Below are positions 10,178 through 20,071 of a stretch of DNA of 64,000 bases, one piece after another (position 1 is the stretch's first letter; each line of letters opens with the position of its first letter). A program made the translations under genes and the position numbers. The stretch is from Rhodobacter maris (lineage in GTDB: Bacteria; Pseudomonadota; Alphaproteobacteria; Rhodobacterales; Rhodobacteraceae). The stretch spans positions 1-64,000 of the forward strand of contig NZ_OBMT01000007.1 in the NCBI RefSeq assembly GCF_900217815.1. The letters run 5' to 3'. Below the pieces are notes generated by a model. That model worked only from the letters and a program-made list of their open reading frames with translations, had not been told where the DNA came from and made no database searches.

Positions 10178-10612
10178 ATGCGTGATCCTGCTTCCGAAGC
10201 TTTGACAAAGCCCTGCCCGCCGTTTTCGAGCCGCGCGAGTGCGGTCTTTCTGGCGGGGTTCACATTCCTTGGTCTGGTGATCTCCGGCCTCGCCGTGGCG
10301 ATTGCGCCCTCGGGCCGGATCGCACTCAATTTGCACTGGCAGCTCATCGGCCTGAGCCGGGTGCAATGGGAACGCCTGCACCTGACGCTCGGGATATTCT
10401 TTCTGTTTGCAGCGGGTTGGCATATTGCGCTGCACTGGTCGGTGATCCGCAATCTGGTCTGGTCGATGCGCGAGCATGCGCTGTGTCACCGCCGCGAAGT
10501 GGGGCTGGCCCTTGCCATCGTTGCCGCGCTCATCGGCCTTGCCATCGTCGATCTGCCGCCCGCAAGCTGGCTCGCCGACGGGATGGATTTCTTCAAGCGC
10601 AGCTTCTGGTAG
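10178..10612 (+). CDS. DUF4405-type membrane protein
   Basis: About 144 residues with three or four hydrophobic segments (roughly 22-45, 65-85, 105-122). Conserved histidines lie in ERLHLTLGIFFLF and GWHIALHW, the pattern of the DUF4405 family, which resembles the haem-binding helices of small membrane b-type cytochromes. It has no partner redox gene nearby. The start at 10178 follows GGAGG at a spacing of five; an ATG at 10166 is an alternative. Function unknown, possibly membrane electron transfer. Confidence 0.65.
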   Translation: MRDPASEALTKPCPPFSSRASAVFLAGFTFLGLVISGLAVAIAPSGRIALNLHWQLIGLSRVQWERLHLTLGIFFLFAAGWHIALHWSVIRNLVWSMREHALCHRREVGLALAIVAALIGLAIVDLPPASWLADGMDFFKRSFW

Positions 10613-10614
10613 GC

Positions 10615-11043
10615 CTAACCCGGAATCTCGAAGCCCGGCGCGGCGAGCTCGAACCCCTCGAAGCGGAAGCCCGGAGAGACGGTGCAGCCAACAAGGCTCC
10701 AGGCGCCAAGCGTGCGCGCAGCCTGCCAATGGAAGGGCGGCACGATGCCTTGCACAACCTCGCCGCCCAGCACATCGGGCCCAAGGCGGAGCGCCTGCGC
10801 GGGGCCGGCGTCGGTGGCGCTGAGGCGCAACTCAAGCGGGCTTCCGGCATGGAAATGCCAGATCTCTGCGGCATCGACGCGGTGCCAGTGGCTCGCCTCG
10901 CCCGCCTTGAGCAAAAACAGGATCGCCGTGCCCGCGGGGCGTGTGCCGGGCGCGGCCTCGGCGATCCAGGTTTGCCGATACCAGCCGCCCTCGGGATGGG
11001 GCTGCAGCCGCAGCCGGTCGATGATCTGATCTGCGTCGCTCAT
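10615..11043 (-). CDS. Cupin family protein (DUF985/YML079w-like)
   Basis: 142 residues. PHPEGGWYRQTW and SHWHRVDAAEIWHFHAGSPL are the hallmark of the Cupin_5/DUF985 family, a double-stranded beta-helix fold with His residues in the barrel. Some members are proposed sugar-nucleotide or small-ligand epimerase-like proteins, but the substrate is unknown. It is convergent with the DUF4405 gene, with two bases between stop codons. No operon partner is evident. Confidence 0.8.
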   Translation of the reverse strand: MSDADQIIDRLRLQPHPEGGWYRQTWIAEAAPGTRPAGTAILFLLKAGEASHWHRVDAAEIWHFHAGSPLELRLSATDAGPAQALRLGPDVLGGEVVQGIVPPFHWQAARTLGAWSLVGCTVSPGFRFEGFELAAPGFEIPG

Positions 11044-11082
11044 GGCATCCTCCGTTTGGCGCCACAGTAGCGGCGCACGGGC

Positions 11083-11118
11083 AAAAGAAAACCCCGCCGG
11101 GCGGGGGCCCGGCGGGGT
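11083..11118 (-). terminator. Intrinsic terminator of eno
   Basis: A 12-bp perfect stem (ACCCCGCCGGGC / GCCCGGCGGGGT) with a GGGG loop. On the minus strand it is followed by TTTTCTTTT. It lies 20 bp past the eno stop codon. Confidence 0.85.
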
Positions 11119-11138
11119 CTCCTGTCTTTGACGCTGGC

Positions 11139-12539
<1,401 letters not shown>

Positions 12540-13442
12540 TCAGCCGAGGGTCGCGGCAGTGGCGCGGGCGGCGCGGGCCCGGGCGCGTTCGCGTGCAAGC
12601 GTGTAAAGCCCCGAGGCGACAATGATGAGCCCGCCGATCAGGGTCCACTGATCCGGGTGTTCGGCAAAGACGGTCCAGCCGATAGCGACGGCAAAGATCA
12701 GCCGCGTGTAACGGAAGGGCGTGATCACCGCCACCTCGCCGATCCGCATCGCGGCGATCAGCGCGTAATAGCCCGCCGTGCCGACCACAAGCGCCGCGCC
12801 AAGCTGCGCGACATCGCTCAGGGAAAGCGGAACCGGCGGGCCCTGCAGCAGGAGCAGGGCGGCGCCAGCGGGAATGCAGGTGGCAAAGCCGTAGGTGGCA
12901 AGTTGCATCGAGGTGATGGAGCGCGGCACGCGCCTTGTGATCACATCGCGTGCGGCAAGGCCAACGACTGCGACCACGGCAAAGAGCGAGAGCACCGAAA
13001 AGCCCGCCGTGCCGGGGCGGATCACCACCAGAACGCCGATGAAGCCGACAAGGATCGCCGACCAGCGCCGCCAGCCCACCTTTTCGCCCAGAAAAAGCGC
13101 GGCGCCGAGCGTCACGGCGAGCGGTGTGGCTTGCAAGATCGCCGAAGCCTGGGCCAGCGGCGTGAAGGCAACGGCGCAGACGAAAGCGAGCGTGCCCACA
13201 AGTTCGCCGAAATTGCGCCCGATCACGGCCGGGTTCAGCAGGTCGCGCGACAAGAGCCGGTCGCCATTGCGCAGCGCGAGCACGGCAAAGATCACCGTGC
13301 CGCCGATCCCCATCAGGGCCAGCACTTCGCCCACCGGCATGTGTTGGCTGAGCGCCTTGACGCACATGTCTTCGAGGGCAAAGCCGGCCATGGCCGCCAC
13401 CATCAGAAGACTGCCGCGCAGATTTTCCACACCATGTCCCAT
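12540..13442 (-). CDS. EamA/DMT-superfamily transporter
   Basis: 300 residues forming about ten transmembrane helices in two EamA repeats; the first ends near GFIGVLVVIRPG and the second near GGLIIVASGLYTLA. LGAALFLGEKVGWRRW is the typical end-of-repeat motif. Such proteins export or import metabolites, but the substrate is unknown. The C-terminus is Arg/Ala-rich and cytoplasmic. It lies upstream of eno on the same strand with a 126-bp gap, so it is probably a separate unit. A second, distantly related EamA gene is at 21787-22689. Confidence 0.88.
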   Translation of the reverse strand: MGHGVENLRGSLLMVAAMAGFALEDMCVKALSQHMPVGEVLALMGIGGTVIFAVLALRNGDRLLSRDLLNPAVIGRNFGELVGTLAFVCAVAFTPLAQASAILQATPLAVTLGAALFLGEKVGWRRWSAILVGFIGVLVVIRPGTAGFSVLSLFAVVAVVGLAARDVITRRVPRSITSMQLATYGFATCIPAGAALLLLQGPPVPLSLSDVAQLGAALVVGTAGYYALIAAMRIGEVAVITPFRYTRLIFAVAIGWTVFAEHPDQWTLIGGLIIVASGLYTLARERARARAARATAATLG

Positions 13443-13507
13443 GCGGGCGATGTGCCCGAGCGCGCGGGCCGGGGCAAGCGGCGGATTGTATCCGCCACAA
13501 GATCGCC

Positions 13508-14929
13508 TCAGGTGCCGCAGAAGGTGCGGGCCACCCGCTCTTCGGGGCGCGGTGCGGCCTCGAGATCGGCGAAGCTCTCCGCGGGGGTGAAGGGGGCGGC
13601 GAGTGCTGCATGAAGCCGGTGGAAGGGGGCGTAATCCCCCGCGACAGCCGCGGCGATCATCTCTTCGATGCGATGGTTGCGCGGGATGCGCACCGGGTTC
13701 GCCGCCGCCATCACCGCTTCGGGGTCTTTTTCCCGTGCGATCCGGGCGCGCCAGTCGGGCGCCCAGGTCTCGAAGGCCTGCGGGTCAGCGAACTCCTGCG
13801 CCGCGGTGCCGGTGCTCAGGCCACGGAACGTGCGCGTGAAATCGGCGCCCTCGCTTGCCATCCGGTTCAGGAGTGCCTCGATCAGCACCCGGTCGCCGGG
13901 GTTGGCCCGGGCGATGCCGATCTTGCGGCCCATCCGGGCGAGCCATGCCTCCTGATAGGCGGGGGCGAAACCGTCGAGCACCGCTTGGGCTTCGGAGACG
14001 GCCTGCTCGCCCGCGCCGATCAGCGACAACAGGCACGAGCCGAGTTGCGCGAGGTTCCACAGCGCGATCTGCGGCTGGTTGGCATAGGCATAGCGGCCGC
14101 GCGCGTCGATGGAGGAGAACACCTTCTGGGGGTGATAGGCCTCCAGGAAGGCGCAGGGGCCATAGTCGATCGTCTCGCCCGAAAGCGCGCAATTGTCCGT
14201 GTTCATCACCCCGTGGATGAAGCCAAAGGACATCCAGGCCGCGATCAGCCGCGCTTGGGCCGCGGTGACGGAGGCGAGCAGGTCAAGCGCCGTGTCATCC
14301 TCGGGGAAATGGCGCGAAATCGTATGATTGCAGAGCTTTGCAAGTGCATCCTCATCGCCCCGCGCGGCAAAATACTCAAATGTGCCCACTCGGATATGGC
14401 TTGCCGCAATGCGCGCGAGCACGGCGCCAGGCTTGTGCACGCCGTCTCGGTAAACCGTTTCGCCCGTGGTCACGCAGCCCAGCGCGCGGGTCGTGGGCAC
14501 GCCAAGGGCCGCCATCGCTTCGGAAACCACATATTCGCGCAGCACCGGGCCGAGCCAGGCGCGCCCGTCGCCGCCGCGCGAAAACGGCGTACGGCCCGCG
14601 CCCTTGAGCGTGAGATCGAACCGCCCGCCTTCGGGCGTGACGATCTCGCCCAGAAGGATCGCGCGGCCGTCGCCCAGTTGCGGCACGAAGCCGCCGAACT
14701 GATGCCCGGCATAGGCCTGCGCGATCGGCTCCGCCCCCTCGGGCACAAGATTGCCCGCAAGCATCGCCGTTCCCTCCGGCCCGGCGAGCCAGTCGGCCTC
14801 AAAGCCGAGCGCGGCGGCCAGAGCGCGGTTCACCGCAATCGCGCCCGGGTTGGCGACGGCCACGGGCGGCAGCGCGGAGAAGAAGCGTTCCGGCAGGCGG
14901 GCGTAGGAATTGTCGAAATTCAGGGGCAT
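13508..14929 (-). CDS. selO: SelO/YdiU-family protein adenylyltransferase
   Basis: 473 residues matching the SelO pseudokinase family: [50 protein letters not shown] and [12 protein letters not shown]. Members transfer AMP to Ser/Thr/Tyr hydroxyls of redox-related proteins. The protein ends FCGT; this Cys (residue 471) stands where animal SelO has selenocysteine, and in bacterial SelO it may form a regulatory disulfide. The start at 14929 matches the conserved [11 protein letters not shown]-terminus; the ribosome site is weak. Confidence 0.92.
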   Translation of the reverse strand: MPLNFDNSYARLPERFFSALPPVAVANPGAIAVNRALAAALGFEADWLAGPEGTAMLAGNLVPEGAEPIAQAYAGHQFGGFVPQLGDGRAILLGEIVTPEGGRFDLTLKGAGRTPFSRGGDGRAWLGPVLREYVVSEAMAALGVPTTRALGCVTTGETVYRDGVHKPGAVLARIAASHIRVGTFEYFAARGDEDALAKLCNHTISRHFPEDDTALDLLASVTAAQARLIAAWMSFGFIHGVMNTDNCALSGETIDYGPCAFLEAYHPQKVFSSIDARGRYAYANQPQIALWNLAQLGSCLLSLIGAGEQAVSEAQAVLDGFAPAYQEAWLARMGRKIGIARANPGDRVLIEALLNRMASEGADFTRTFRGLSTGTAAQEFADPQAFETWAPDWRARIAREKDPEAVMAAANPVRIPRNHRIEEMIAAAVAGDYAPFHRLHAALAAPFTPAESFADLEAAPRPEERVARTFCGT

Positions 14930-14966
14930 GAGAAAGGATCTGGGGCAGGAAGGCGGCGGGTCAAGC

Positions 14967-15902
14967 TCAGAGGCGGCCAAGCCGCTCGGTGAGGAGCGCA
15001 TAGAAGCCTGCGGCATCGACATCGCGCATGAACATCGCATTGGGCTTGCGCGGGCTCACCCGCCACCAATCCGCCACCGTCATCCCCATCGTCAACTCGG
15101 ACTGGGTCTCGACGGCCACGTTGATATGGCGCCCCGAGAACAGGTCGGGCTGGAGCAGATAGCCGATCACGCAGGGGTCGTGGAGCGGCGCCCCCTCCGA
15201 GCCGTATTTCGCCATGTCGAACCGCTCGAAGAAATCGGTCCAGCTTGCGACCGCATGGCCGACTGGCGTGCCGAGGTTGCGAAAGGCCTCGATCCGGGCG
15301 CGGGTGGTGAGCGCCTTGTGCGTGACATCAAGCGGCATCATCACCACGGCGACGCCCGCGCGCAGCACGATATCGGCGGCCTGCGGATCGACATAGATGT
15401 TGAACTCGGCGGTCGGGGTGACGTTGCCGCCCTCGAAGAAACCGCCGCCCATCAACACGATTTCCGCCACGCGCTCCTTGATGTCGGGGGCGCGGGCAAA
15501 GGCGGTGGCGATATTCGTCAGCGGCCCGAGCGGGCAGAGCGTGACGCTGCCCGGCGGCTCGGCGCGCAGGGTCTCGATGAGAAAATCGACCGCGTGGCGC
15601 TCTTGCAGCTTCATCCGCGGCAAGGGCAGGGCGATGCCATCGAGCCCTGTCTTGCCATGCACATATTCGGCCGTGACGAGCGCGCGTTCCATCGGCCGGT
15701 CGCAACCCGCAAAAACCGGAAGATCGCTGCGCCCGGCCAGTTCGCAGACCACGCGCGCGTTGCGCGCGGTGAGATCGAGCGGCACATTGCCCGCCACGCA
15801 GGTGATCCCCAGCACCTCAAGCTCGGGGCTGGCGAGCGCGAGCAGCAGGGCGACGGCATCGTCCTGCCCCGGATCGGTATCGATGATGATCTTGCGGGTC
15901 AT
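14967..15902 (-). CDS. Inosine/uridine-preferring nucleoside hydrolase
   Basis: 311 residues. The N-terminal [15 protein letters not shown] is the calcium-binding signature of the IUNH family; [23 protein letters not shown] and [10 protein letters not shown] add the remaining active-site elements. It hydrolyses the N-glycosidic bond of nucleosides, releasing a base and ribose for salvage. Exact specificity (pyrimidine, purine or both) cannot be read. The gap to selO is 37 bp, so the two could be co-transcribed. Confidence 0.93.
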   Translation of the reverse strand: MTRKIIIDTDPGQDDAVALLLALASPELEVLGITCVAGNVPLDLTARNARVVCELAGRSDLPVFAGCDRPMERALVTAEYVHGKTGLDGIALPLPRMKLQERHAVDFLIETLRAEPPGSVTLCPLGPLTNIATAFARAPDIKERVAEIVLMGGGFFEGGNVTPTAEFNIYVDPQAADIVLRAGVAVVMMPLDVTHKALTTRARIEAFRNLGTPVGHAVASWTDFFERFDMAKYGSEGAPLHDPCVIGYLLQPDLFSGRHINVAVETQSELTMGMTVADWWRVSPRKPNAMFMRDVDAAGFYALLTERLGRL

Positions 15903-15959
15903 GGCGCACTCCTTTGCGCCACTTTCGCCGTGCCGAAGACGCTTGTCCAGAGCGCGCGC

Positions 15960-17819
15960 TCAGCCCGCCATCGCCGTTTCGAGTGCCTCAAGCGCCGCCA
16001 TCCAGAGCTCTTCGGCGCGCCCCATCGCTTCGCGCGCCTCGGCATGCTTGAGAAGCCACTTGTTGCGCTCTGTGGCCCGCTCGGCCTCGTAAAGCGCCGG
16101 ATCGGCGAGCTTTTCATCGAGCTTGGCGAGCATCTCGGAGAGCTTTTCAACGCGCTCCTCGCATTTGCGCGCCTCGGCCCGCAGGGCGAGGATCTTCTCG
16201 CGCGAGGGTTGGGCGGGCTTTTCCTTCGGTGCCGGTTTTGCGGCGGCCCGGTCCTCGGGGTCGCCCGCCAGCAACTCGGCCCGGTAGGCCTCAAGATCGG
16301 CAGCATAGGGGGCGACGGCGCCCCCCTTCACGAGCCAGAGCCGGTCCGCGACCAGCGAGAGCAGATGCATGTCGTGGCTGACAAGGATCACCGCGCCCGA
16401 ATAAGCGGTGAGCGCCTCCACCAGCGCCTCGCGGCTCTCGATGTCGAGGTGGTTCGTCGGTTCGTCGAGAATGAGCAGATGCGGCGCATCGAGCGTGGCC
16501 AGAAGCAGCGAGAGCCGCGCCTTTTGCCCGCCCGAGAGCTTGCCGACCTCGGTTTCCGCCTGATCGGCAAGCAGGCCAAAGCCCGCAAGCCGGGCGCGCA
16601 GCTTGGCTTGATGTTCCTCCGGGCGCAGCCGCTGCAGGTGCAAGAGCGGCGTCGCGCCAAGGTCGAGCTCGTCCACCTGATGCTGGGCAAAATAGCCGAT
16701 GCGCAGTTTGGAAGACCGCGCGATCCGCCCTTCGCAGGTCTCAAGCTTGCCGGCGAGCAGTTTCGAGAGTGTCGATTTTCCCTCGCCGTTGCGGCCCAAA
16801 AGCGCGATCCGGTCATCCTGATCAATGCGCAGGTTGAGCCGCCGCAGCACGGGCTTTTCCCCATAGCCCACCGCGGCGCCATCAAGCGTGATGATCGGCG
16901 GGGAAAGCTGTTCGGGCACCGGGAAGGTGAAGACCTGCTTTGCCGCCTCCTCGGGGGCGGTGATCGGCTCCATCTTCTCGAGCATCTTCACCCGCGCCTG
17001 CGCCTGCACCGCCTTGCTGGCCTTGGCCTTGAAGCGATCCACGAAGCTTTGCAGATGCGCGCGCCGCGCCTCTTGCTTTTTCGCCGCCGCGGCAAGGTTC
17101 GCGCGCGCCGCCGCACGCTGGCGGGCGAACTGGTCGTAGGGCCCCTGCCAGAGCGTGAGCTTGCGGTTTTCCAGATGCAGGATGGAGCCCACGGCGCGAT
17201 TGAGAAGGTCGCGGTCGTGGGAGATGATGATCACGGTGTGCGGATAGCGGGCCAGATATTGCTCCAGCCAGAGCGCGCCTTCGAGGTCGAGGTAGTTCGT
17301 CGGCTCGTCGAGCAGGAGCAGGTCGGGCTGGGCGAAAAGCACGCCCGCGAGCGCCACCCGCATCCGCCAGCCACCGGAAAAATCCGAGCAGGGGCGGCGC
17401 TGCGCTTCGGCATCAAAGCCAAGCCCGCGCAAAATGGCCGAGGCGCGCGCCTCGGCCGACCAGGCGTCGATATCGGCAAGCCGGGTCTGCACCTCGGCGA
17501 TGCGGGCGGGGTCGGTCGCCGTCTCGGCCTCGGCCAGCAGCTCCGCGCGCTCGGTATCGGCGGCCAGCACCGTGTCGATCAGGCTGGTGGCGGAGGAGGG
17601 CACCTCCTGCGCAACGCCGCCGATGCGGGCGCGCACAGGCAGCGAAATCTCGCCCGATTCGAGCGCGAGCTCGCCCCGGATCAGGCGGAAGAGCGTGGTC
17701 TTGCCGGCGCCATTCGCGCCGACGAGGCCGACCTTGTGGCCGGTGGGGATGCGCGCCGAGGCGGCCTCGAACAGCGGGCGGCCCTCGATCGCATAGGTGA
17801 TGGCGTCGAGCGTGAGCAT
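15960..17819 (-). CDS. ABC-F family ATP-binding protein
   Basis: 619 residues with two ABC nucleotide-binding domains and no membrane domain. The first has Walker A GANGAGKTT (about 35-43), FSGGWRMRVALA and LLLLDEPTNYLDLE. The second has GRNGEGKST, LSGGQKARLSLLL and LLILDEPTNHLDIE. A charged, Lys/Arg-rich linker joins them, and a C-terminal coiled-coil tail (about 550-619) resembles Uup/YheS proteins. ABC-F proteins act on ribosomes as translation factors or resistance proteins; a general ribosome role is most likely. The start at 17819 fits the MLTLD family N-terminus. Confidence 0.92.
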   Translation of the reverse strand: MLTLDAITYAIEGRPLFEAASARIPTGHKVGLVGANGAGKTTLFRLIRGELALESGEISLPVRARIGGVAQEVPSSATSLIDTVLAADTERAELLAEAETATDPARIAEVQTRLADIDAWSAEARASAILRGLGFDAEAQRRPCSDFSGGWRMRVALAGVLFAQPDLLLLDEPTNYLDLEGALWLEQYLARYPHTVIIISHDRDLLNRAVGSILHLENRKLTLWQGPYDQFARQRAAARANLAAAAKKQEARRAHLQSFVDRFKAKASKAVQAQARVKMLEKMEPITAPEEAAKQVFTFPVPEQLSPPIITLDGAAVGYGEKPVLRRLNLRIDQDDRIALLGRNGEGKSTLSKLLAGKLETCEGRIARSSKLRIGYFAQHQVDELDLGATPLLHLQRLRPEEHQAKLRARLAGFGLLADQAETEVGKLSGGQKARLSLLLATLDAPHLLILDEPTNHLDIESREALVEALTAYSGAVILVSHDMHLLSLVADRLWLVKGGAVAPYAADLEAYRAELLAGDPEDRAAAKPAPKEKPAQPSREKILALRAEARKCEERVEKLSEMLAKLDEKLADPALYEAERATERNKWLLKHAEAREAMGRAEELWMAALEALETAMAG

Positions 17820-18068
17820 CCCCTGCCTCTGCCCGAGCCGCGCACCAAGGTCAATGCCGGCGTGGATTGGGGCACCTGCGCCCGGACTGCCTTTTCGATA
17901 GGCACTGCCGCATTTCTTTGCGCATTTGTCGCACAGACTGACCAAAACGGCAGTCGCACGGGGGTTTTCAATGCGGCAGCCTCATGCTAGCAGGCGCAAG
18001 ACCCTTTCCCGACCGGCGGGCAGGCCCTCAGGGCGCTTCCCGGTCCCCAACCAAAGAGGCTCTCCCTC

Positions 18069-18491
18069 ATGGCCATCGAACGCACGCTCTCGATCATCAA
18101 ACCCGATGCCACCCGCCGCAACCTCACCGGCAAGATCAACGCGAAATTCGAGGAAGCCGGGCTGCGCATCGTCGCGCAAAAACGCATCAAGCTTTCGCTT
18201 GAGCAAGCCGGCAAATTCTACGAAGTGCACAAGGAACGCCCCTTCTACGGCGAGCTGTGCGAATTCATGGCCTCCGAGCCGGTCGTGGTTCAGGTGCTTG
18301 AAGGCGAAGGCGCGATCGCGAAGAACCGCGAAGTGATGGGCGCCACCAACCCGGCGAATGCGGCCGACGGCACGATCCGCAAGGAATTCGCGCTCTCCGT
18401 GGGCGAGAATTCGGTGCATGGTTCGGATGCGCCGGAAACTGCCGCGGTCGAGATCGCCTATTTCTTCTCCGGCCTCGAACTGGTCGGCTGA
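18069..18491 (+). CDS. ndk: Nucleoside diphosphate kinase
   Basis: 140 residues, normal length. It starts [17 protein letters not shown] and has the active-site stretch [15 protein letters not shown] and [16 protein letters not shown], with the phospho-histidine in VHGSD. It equilibrates nucleoside di- and triphosphate pools. It is followed by two consecutive hairpin terminators. The 249 bp between it and the divergent ABC-F gene must hold both promoters; nothing else coding is seen there. Confidence 0.98.
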   Translation: MAIERTLSIIKPDATRRNLTGKINAKFEEAGLRIVAQKRIKLSLEQAGKFYEVHKERPFYGELCEFMASEPVVVQVLEGEGAIAKNREVMGATNPANAADGTIRKEFALSVGENSVHGSDAPETAAVEIAYFFSGLELVG

Positions 18492-18499
18492 GATCAGGG

Positions 18500-18526
18500 G
18501 GCCGGCGAGCGTCGCCGGCCTTCCTC
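18500..18526 (+). terminator. Hairpin terminator after ndk
   Basis: A 9-bp perfect stem (GGCCGGCGA / TCGCCGGCC) with a three-base loop, followed by TTCCTCT, starting nine bases past the ndk stop. Confidence 0.7.
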
Positions 18527-18597
18527 TGGTTCAGACGGTCTTGCGGTTCAGACGGTCCTGGGCTGTGTCGCGCAACCGCAATGACACCCGAAATTAC

Positions 18598-18628
18598 AAA
18601 GGCCGCCACGGTTCCGGGGCGGCCTTTT
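18598..18628. terminator. Bidirectional intrinsic terminator
   Basis: An AAAGGCCGCC / GGCGGCCTTTT stem with a ten-base loop. The T-run on the plus strand and the A-run on the left would let it work for ndk read-through and for a leftward transcript coming from the small ORF at 18760-18912. Confidence 0.75.
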
Positions 18629-18759
18629 GGTTGGGCTACGCAGAATATGCTCCGGGAATGCCGGGGCTCGCGAAGCCTGTCGGATCCTTGCGCGATCAAC
18701 ATGGCAGGCGCAGGGCCGCAGACCATCGGTCTGATGCACGGTCGCCCGCGAGACTTGGC

Positions 18760-18912
18760 TCAGATCGAGGCCCAGTCGGTGATCTTCGCACCCGGTTGCA
18801 CCGGTTTCGTGCTCGAGCCTTGCTGTTGCACCGAAGCGGGCTTCGATTGCTGCGCCTGAAAGCCATCCTGCTGCGGGGCGGGGCTCATGCCCATCTGCAT
18901 TCCATTTTGCAT
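18760..18912 (-). CDS. Possible small Gln/Met-rich protein (uncertain)
   Basis: A 50-codon frame that begins MQNGMQMGMSPAPQQ and ends with KPVQPGAKITDWASI. It starts nine bases after AAGAGG; an in-frame ATG at 18939 would add nine residues. The product is hydrophilic, rich in Gln, Met, Pro and Ser, with no Cys and no membrane segment. It ends about 130 bp before a bidirectional terminator, which fits a leftward transcript. I do not recognise the sequence. Outside this frame, 18629-18759 and 18913-19217 show no convincing gene, so it may be a short protein, part of a regulatory RNA, or chance. Confidence 0.35.
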   Translation of the reverse strand: MQNGMQMGMSPAPQQDGFQAQQSKPASVQQQGSSTKPVQPGAKITDWASI

Positions 18913-19217
18913 CTTGTCGTGCCTCTTGACTGTCACCATGCCCCGTCAGGGGGCGCTGCGATTGTGGCGACACTATGACGCAGCTAGCCCGATCTGGACG
19001 CATGGTCAATTCACTATGAATGACAGACGCGTGACATTGCGTGAGGCCGGCAGAAAAACCGCGCCACCGTCGAAATGATAGCGCAAACCCCTCTCTTCCG
19101 GTCAAGAAGACAAACCAGTTGAGGGGGTTGGGAGGATTTTCAGAAAATGCCCGAAACGCGCGCTGACGAAAGATCCCGCGGAAAACGACTCACGTGCCGG
19201 GTCAGGTACGGGGAGAG

Positions 19218-19739
19218 TCAGGCGTCGAGATTGGCTGGATGCGCCGGGGCGGAAGCCGGGGTACGTTTGCGCGCCGGGCTGCCACAAAGCCCGACCCGCG
19301 GGCCGCCCGACATCCGCAGCAGATGCTCAAGCGCGGCATTGTCGCGCACCATGTCGCCCAGCGTGTGCTTGTCCATCGCCGAATAGAAGGCCTCGACCGC
19401 GGCCTCAAGCGCATCGCGGAACCGGCAGGCCTCCGAGAGCGGGCAGGAATTGGTCTCGCAATCGAAGCACTCGACGAAGGGGAGCGAGGCTTCGAAGGCG
19501 CGCAGAACTTCTCCGACGCCGATCTGATCCATGTCGCGGGCGAGGCGCAAGCCCCCCGAGCGGCCGCGCTGGGTTTCGACAAAGCCGCGTTGGGCGAGCG
19601 TGTTCACCACCTGTGCAAGATGGTTTTCCGACGCGTTGCAGGCTTCGGCGATCTCATGTTTGCGCACGATCCGGTCGCCGTTCACGGCGCAGAACATCAA
19701 CGTGCGCATCGCCAGATTGGTCCGAGTCGTCAGTCGCAT
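19218..19739 (-). CDS. nsrR: Rrf2-family regulator, NsrR-like
   Basis: 173 residues. The winged helix at residues 1-65 (MRLTTRTNLAMRTLMF, then SENHLAQVVNTLAQRGFVET, GRSGGLRLAR) is typical of Rrf2 regulators. Cys94, Cys99 and Cys105 have the C-x4-C-x5-C spacing of the NsrR [Fe-S] ligands, with an extra Cys91. NsrR represses nitric-oxide defence genes and is released when NO damages its cluster. The start at 19739 follows GGAG; an upstream ATG would place 16 unlikely residues before the conserved N-terminus. It is divergent from a TehA/SLAC1 gene, a plausible target. The C-terminal 20 residues are Pro/Ala-rich and not conserved in the family. Confidence 0.8.
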   Translation of the reverse strand: MRLTTRTNLAMRTLMFCAVNGDRIVRKHEIAEACNASENHLAQVVNTLAQRGFVETQRGRSGGLRLARDMDQIGVGEVLRAFEASLPFVECFDCETNSCPLSEACRFRDALEAAVEAFYSAMDKHTLGDMVRDNAALEHLLRMSGGPRVGLCGSPARKRTPASAPAHPANLDA

Positions 19740-19782
19740 GCTGGCTCCAATTTCCCAAAGGGGTGGGCTGAGGCGGGGGTAA

Positions 19783-19820
19783 GACATGTCTCAGATGCTA
19801 ATTTGACATATGTCATGTCA
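19783..19820. promoter_or_regulatory. Cluster of GACATGTC/GACATATGTC palindromes (candidate operator)
   Basis: GACATGTC (19783-19790) and GACATATGTC (19805-19814, overlapping TTGACA) are perfect palindromes, and a further CATGTC follows. They lie 43-80 bp upstream of the NsrR-like gene in the 332-bp divergent region and are candidates for autoregulation. They do not match the published AAGATGYATTT-type NsrR half-site closely. The remainder of the gap is low-complexity GC sequence apart from the promoter-like motif listed next. Confidence 0.4.
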
Positions 19821-19880
19821 GGCCAGATTGACAGTGAAACAGCGTCCTTGCGTCAATATGTCTGAACGATGCTTCTTTTA

Positions 19881-19908
19881 TTGTATGCAGAAATCGCAAT
19901 GTTATAAC
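19881..19908 (+). promoter_or_regulatory. Candidate sigma-70 promoter for the SLAC1/TehA gene
   Basis: TTGTAT and TATAAC are separated by 16 bases in an AT-rich island within otherwise GC-rich DNA. It would give a leader of about 155 bases before the ATG at 20072. Confidence 0.35.
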
Positions 19909-20071
19909 GCATTCGGCGCGGCGGAATCGCCGCTCGTATCTGCTCGCACGGTCTGCCGCGCGGCGGCACGTGCTTGCCGCGCTCCCCGGCGCCGGGCCGG
20001 GTGCGCCTCGCAGTCCGATCCCAGTGCCCCCGACATCCGCGGGGCCGCAACCTATGGTATTGAGGAGCTTC

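Noticed and set aside
14910-17990. A 1026-codon rightward open frame over the nucleoside hydrolase and ABC-F genes
   Set aside because: Antisense to two well-supported genes, no domain motifs, typical GC-rich shadow frame.
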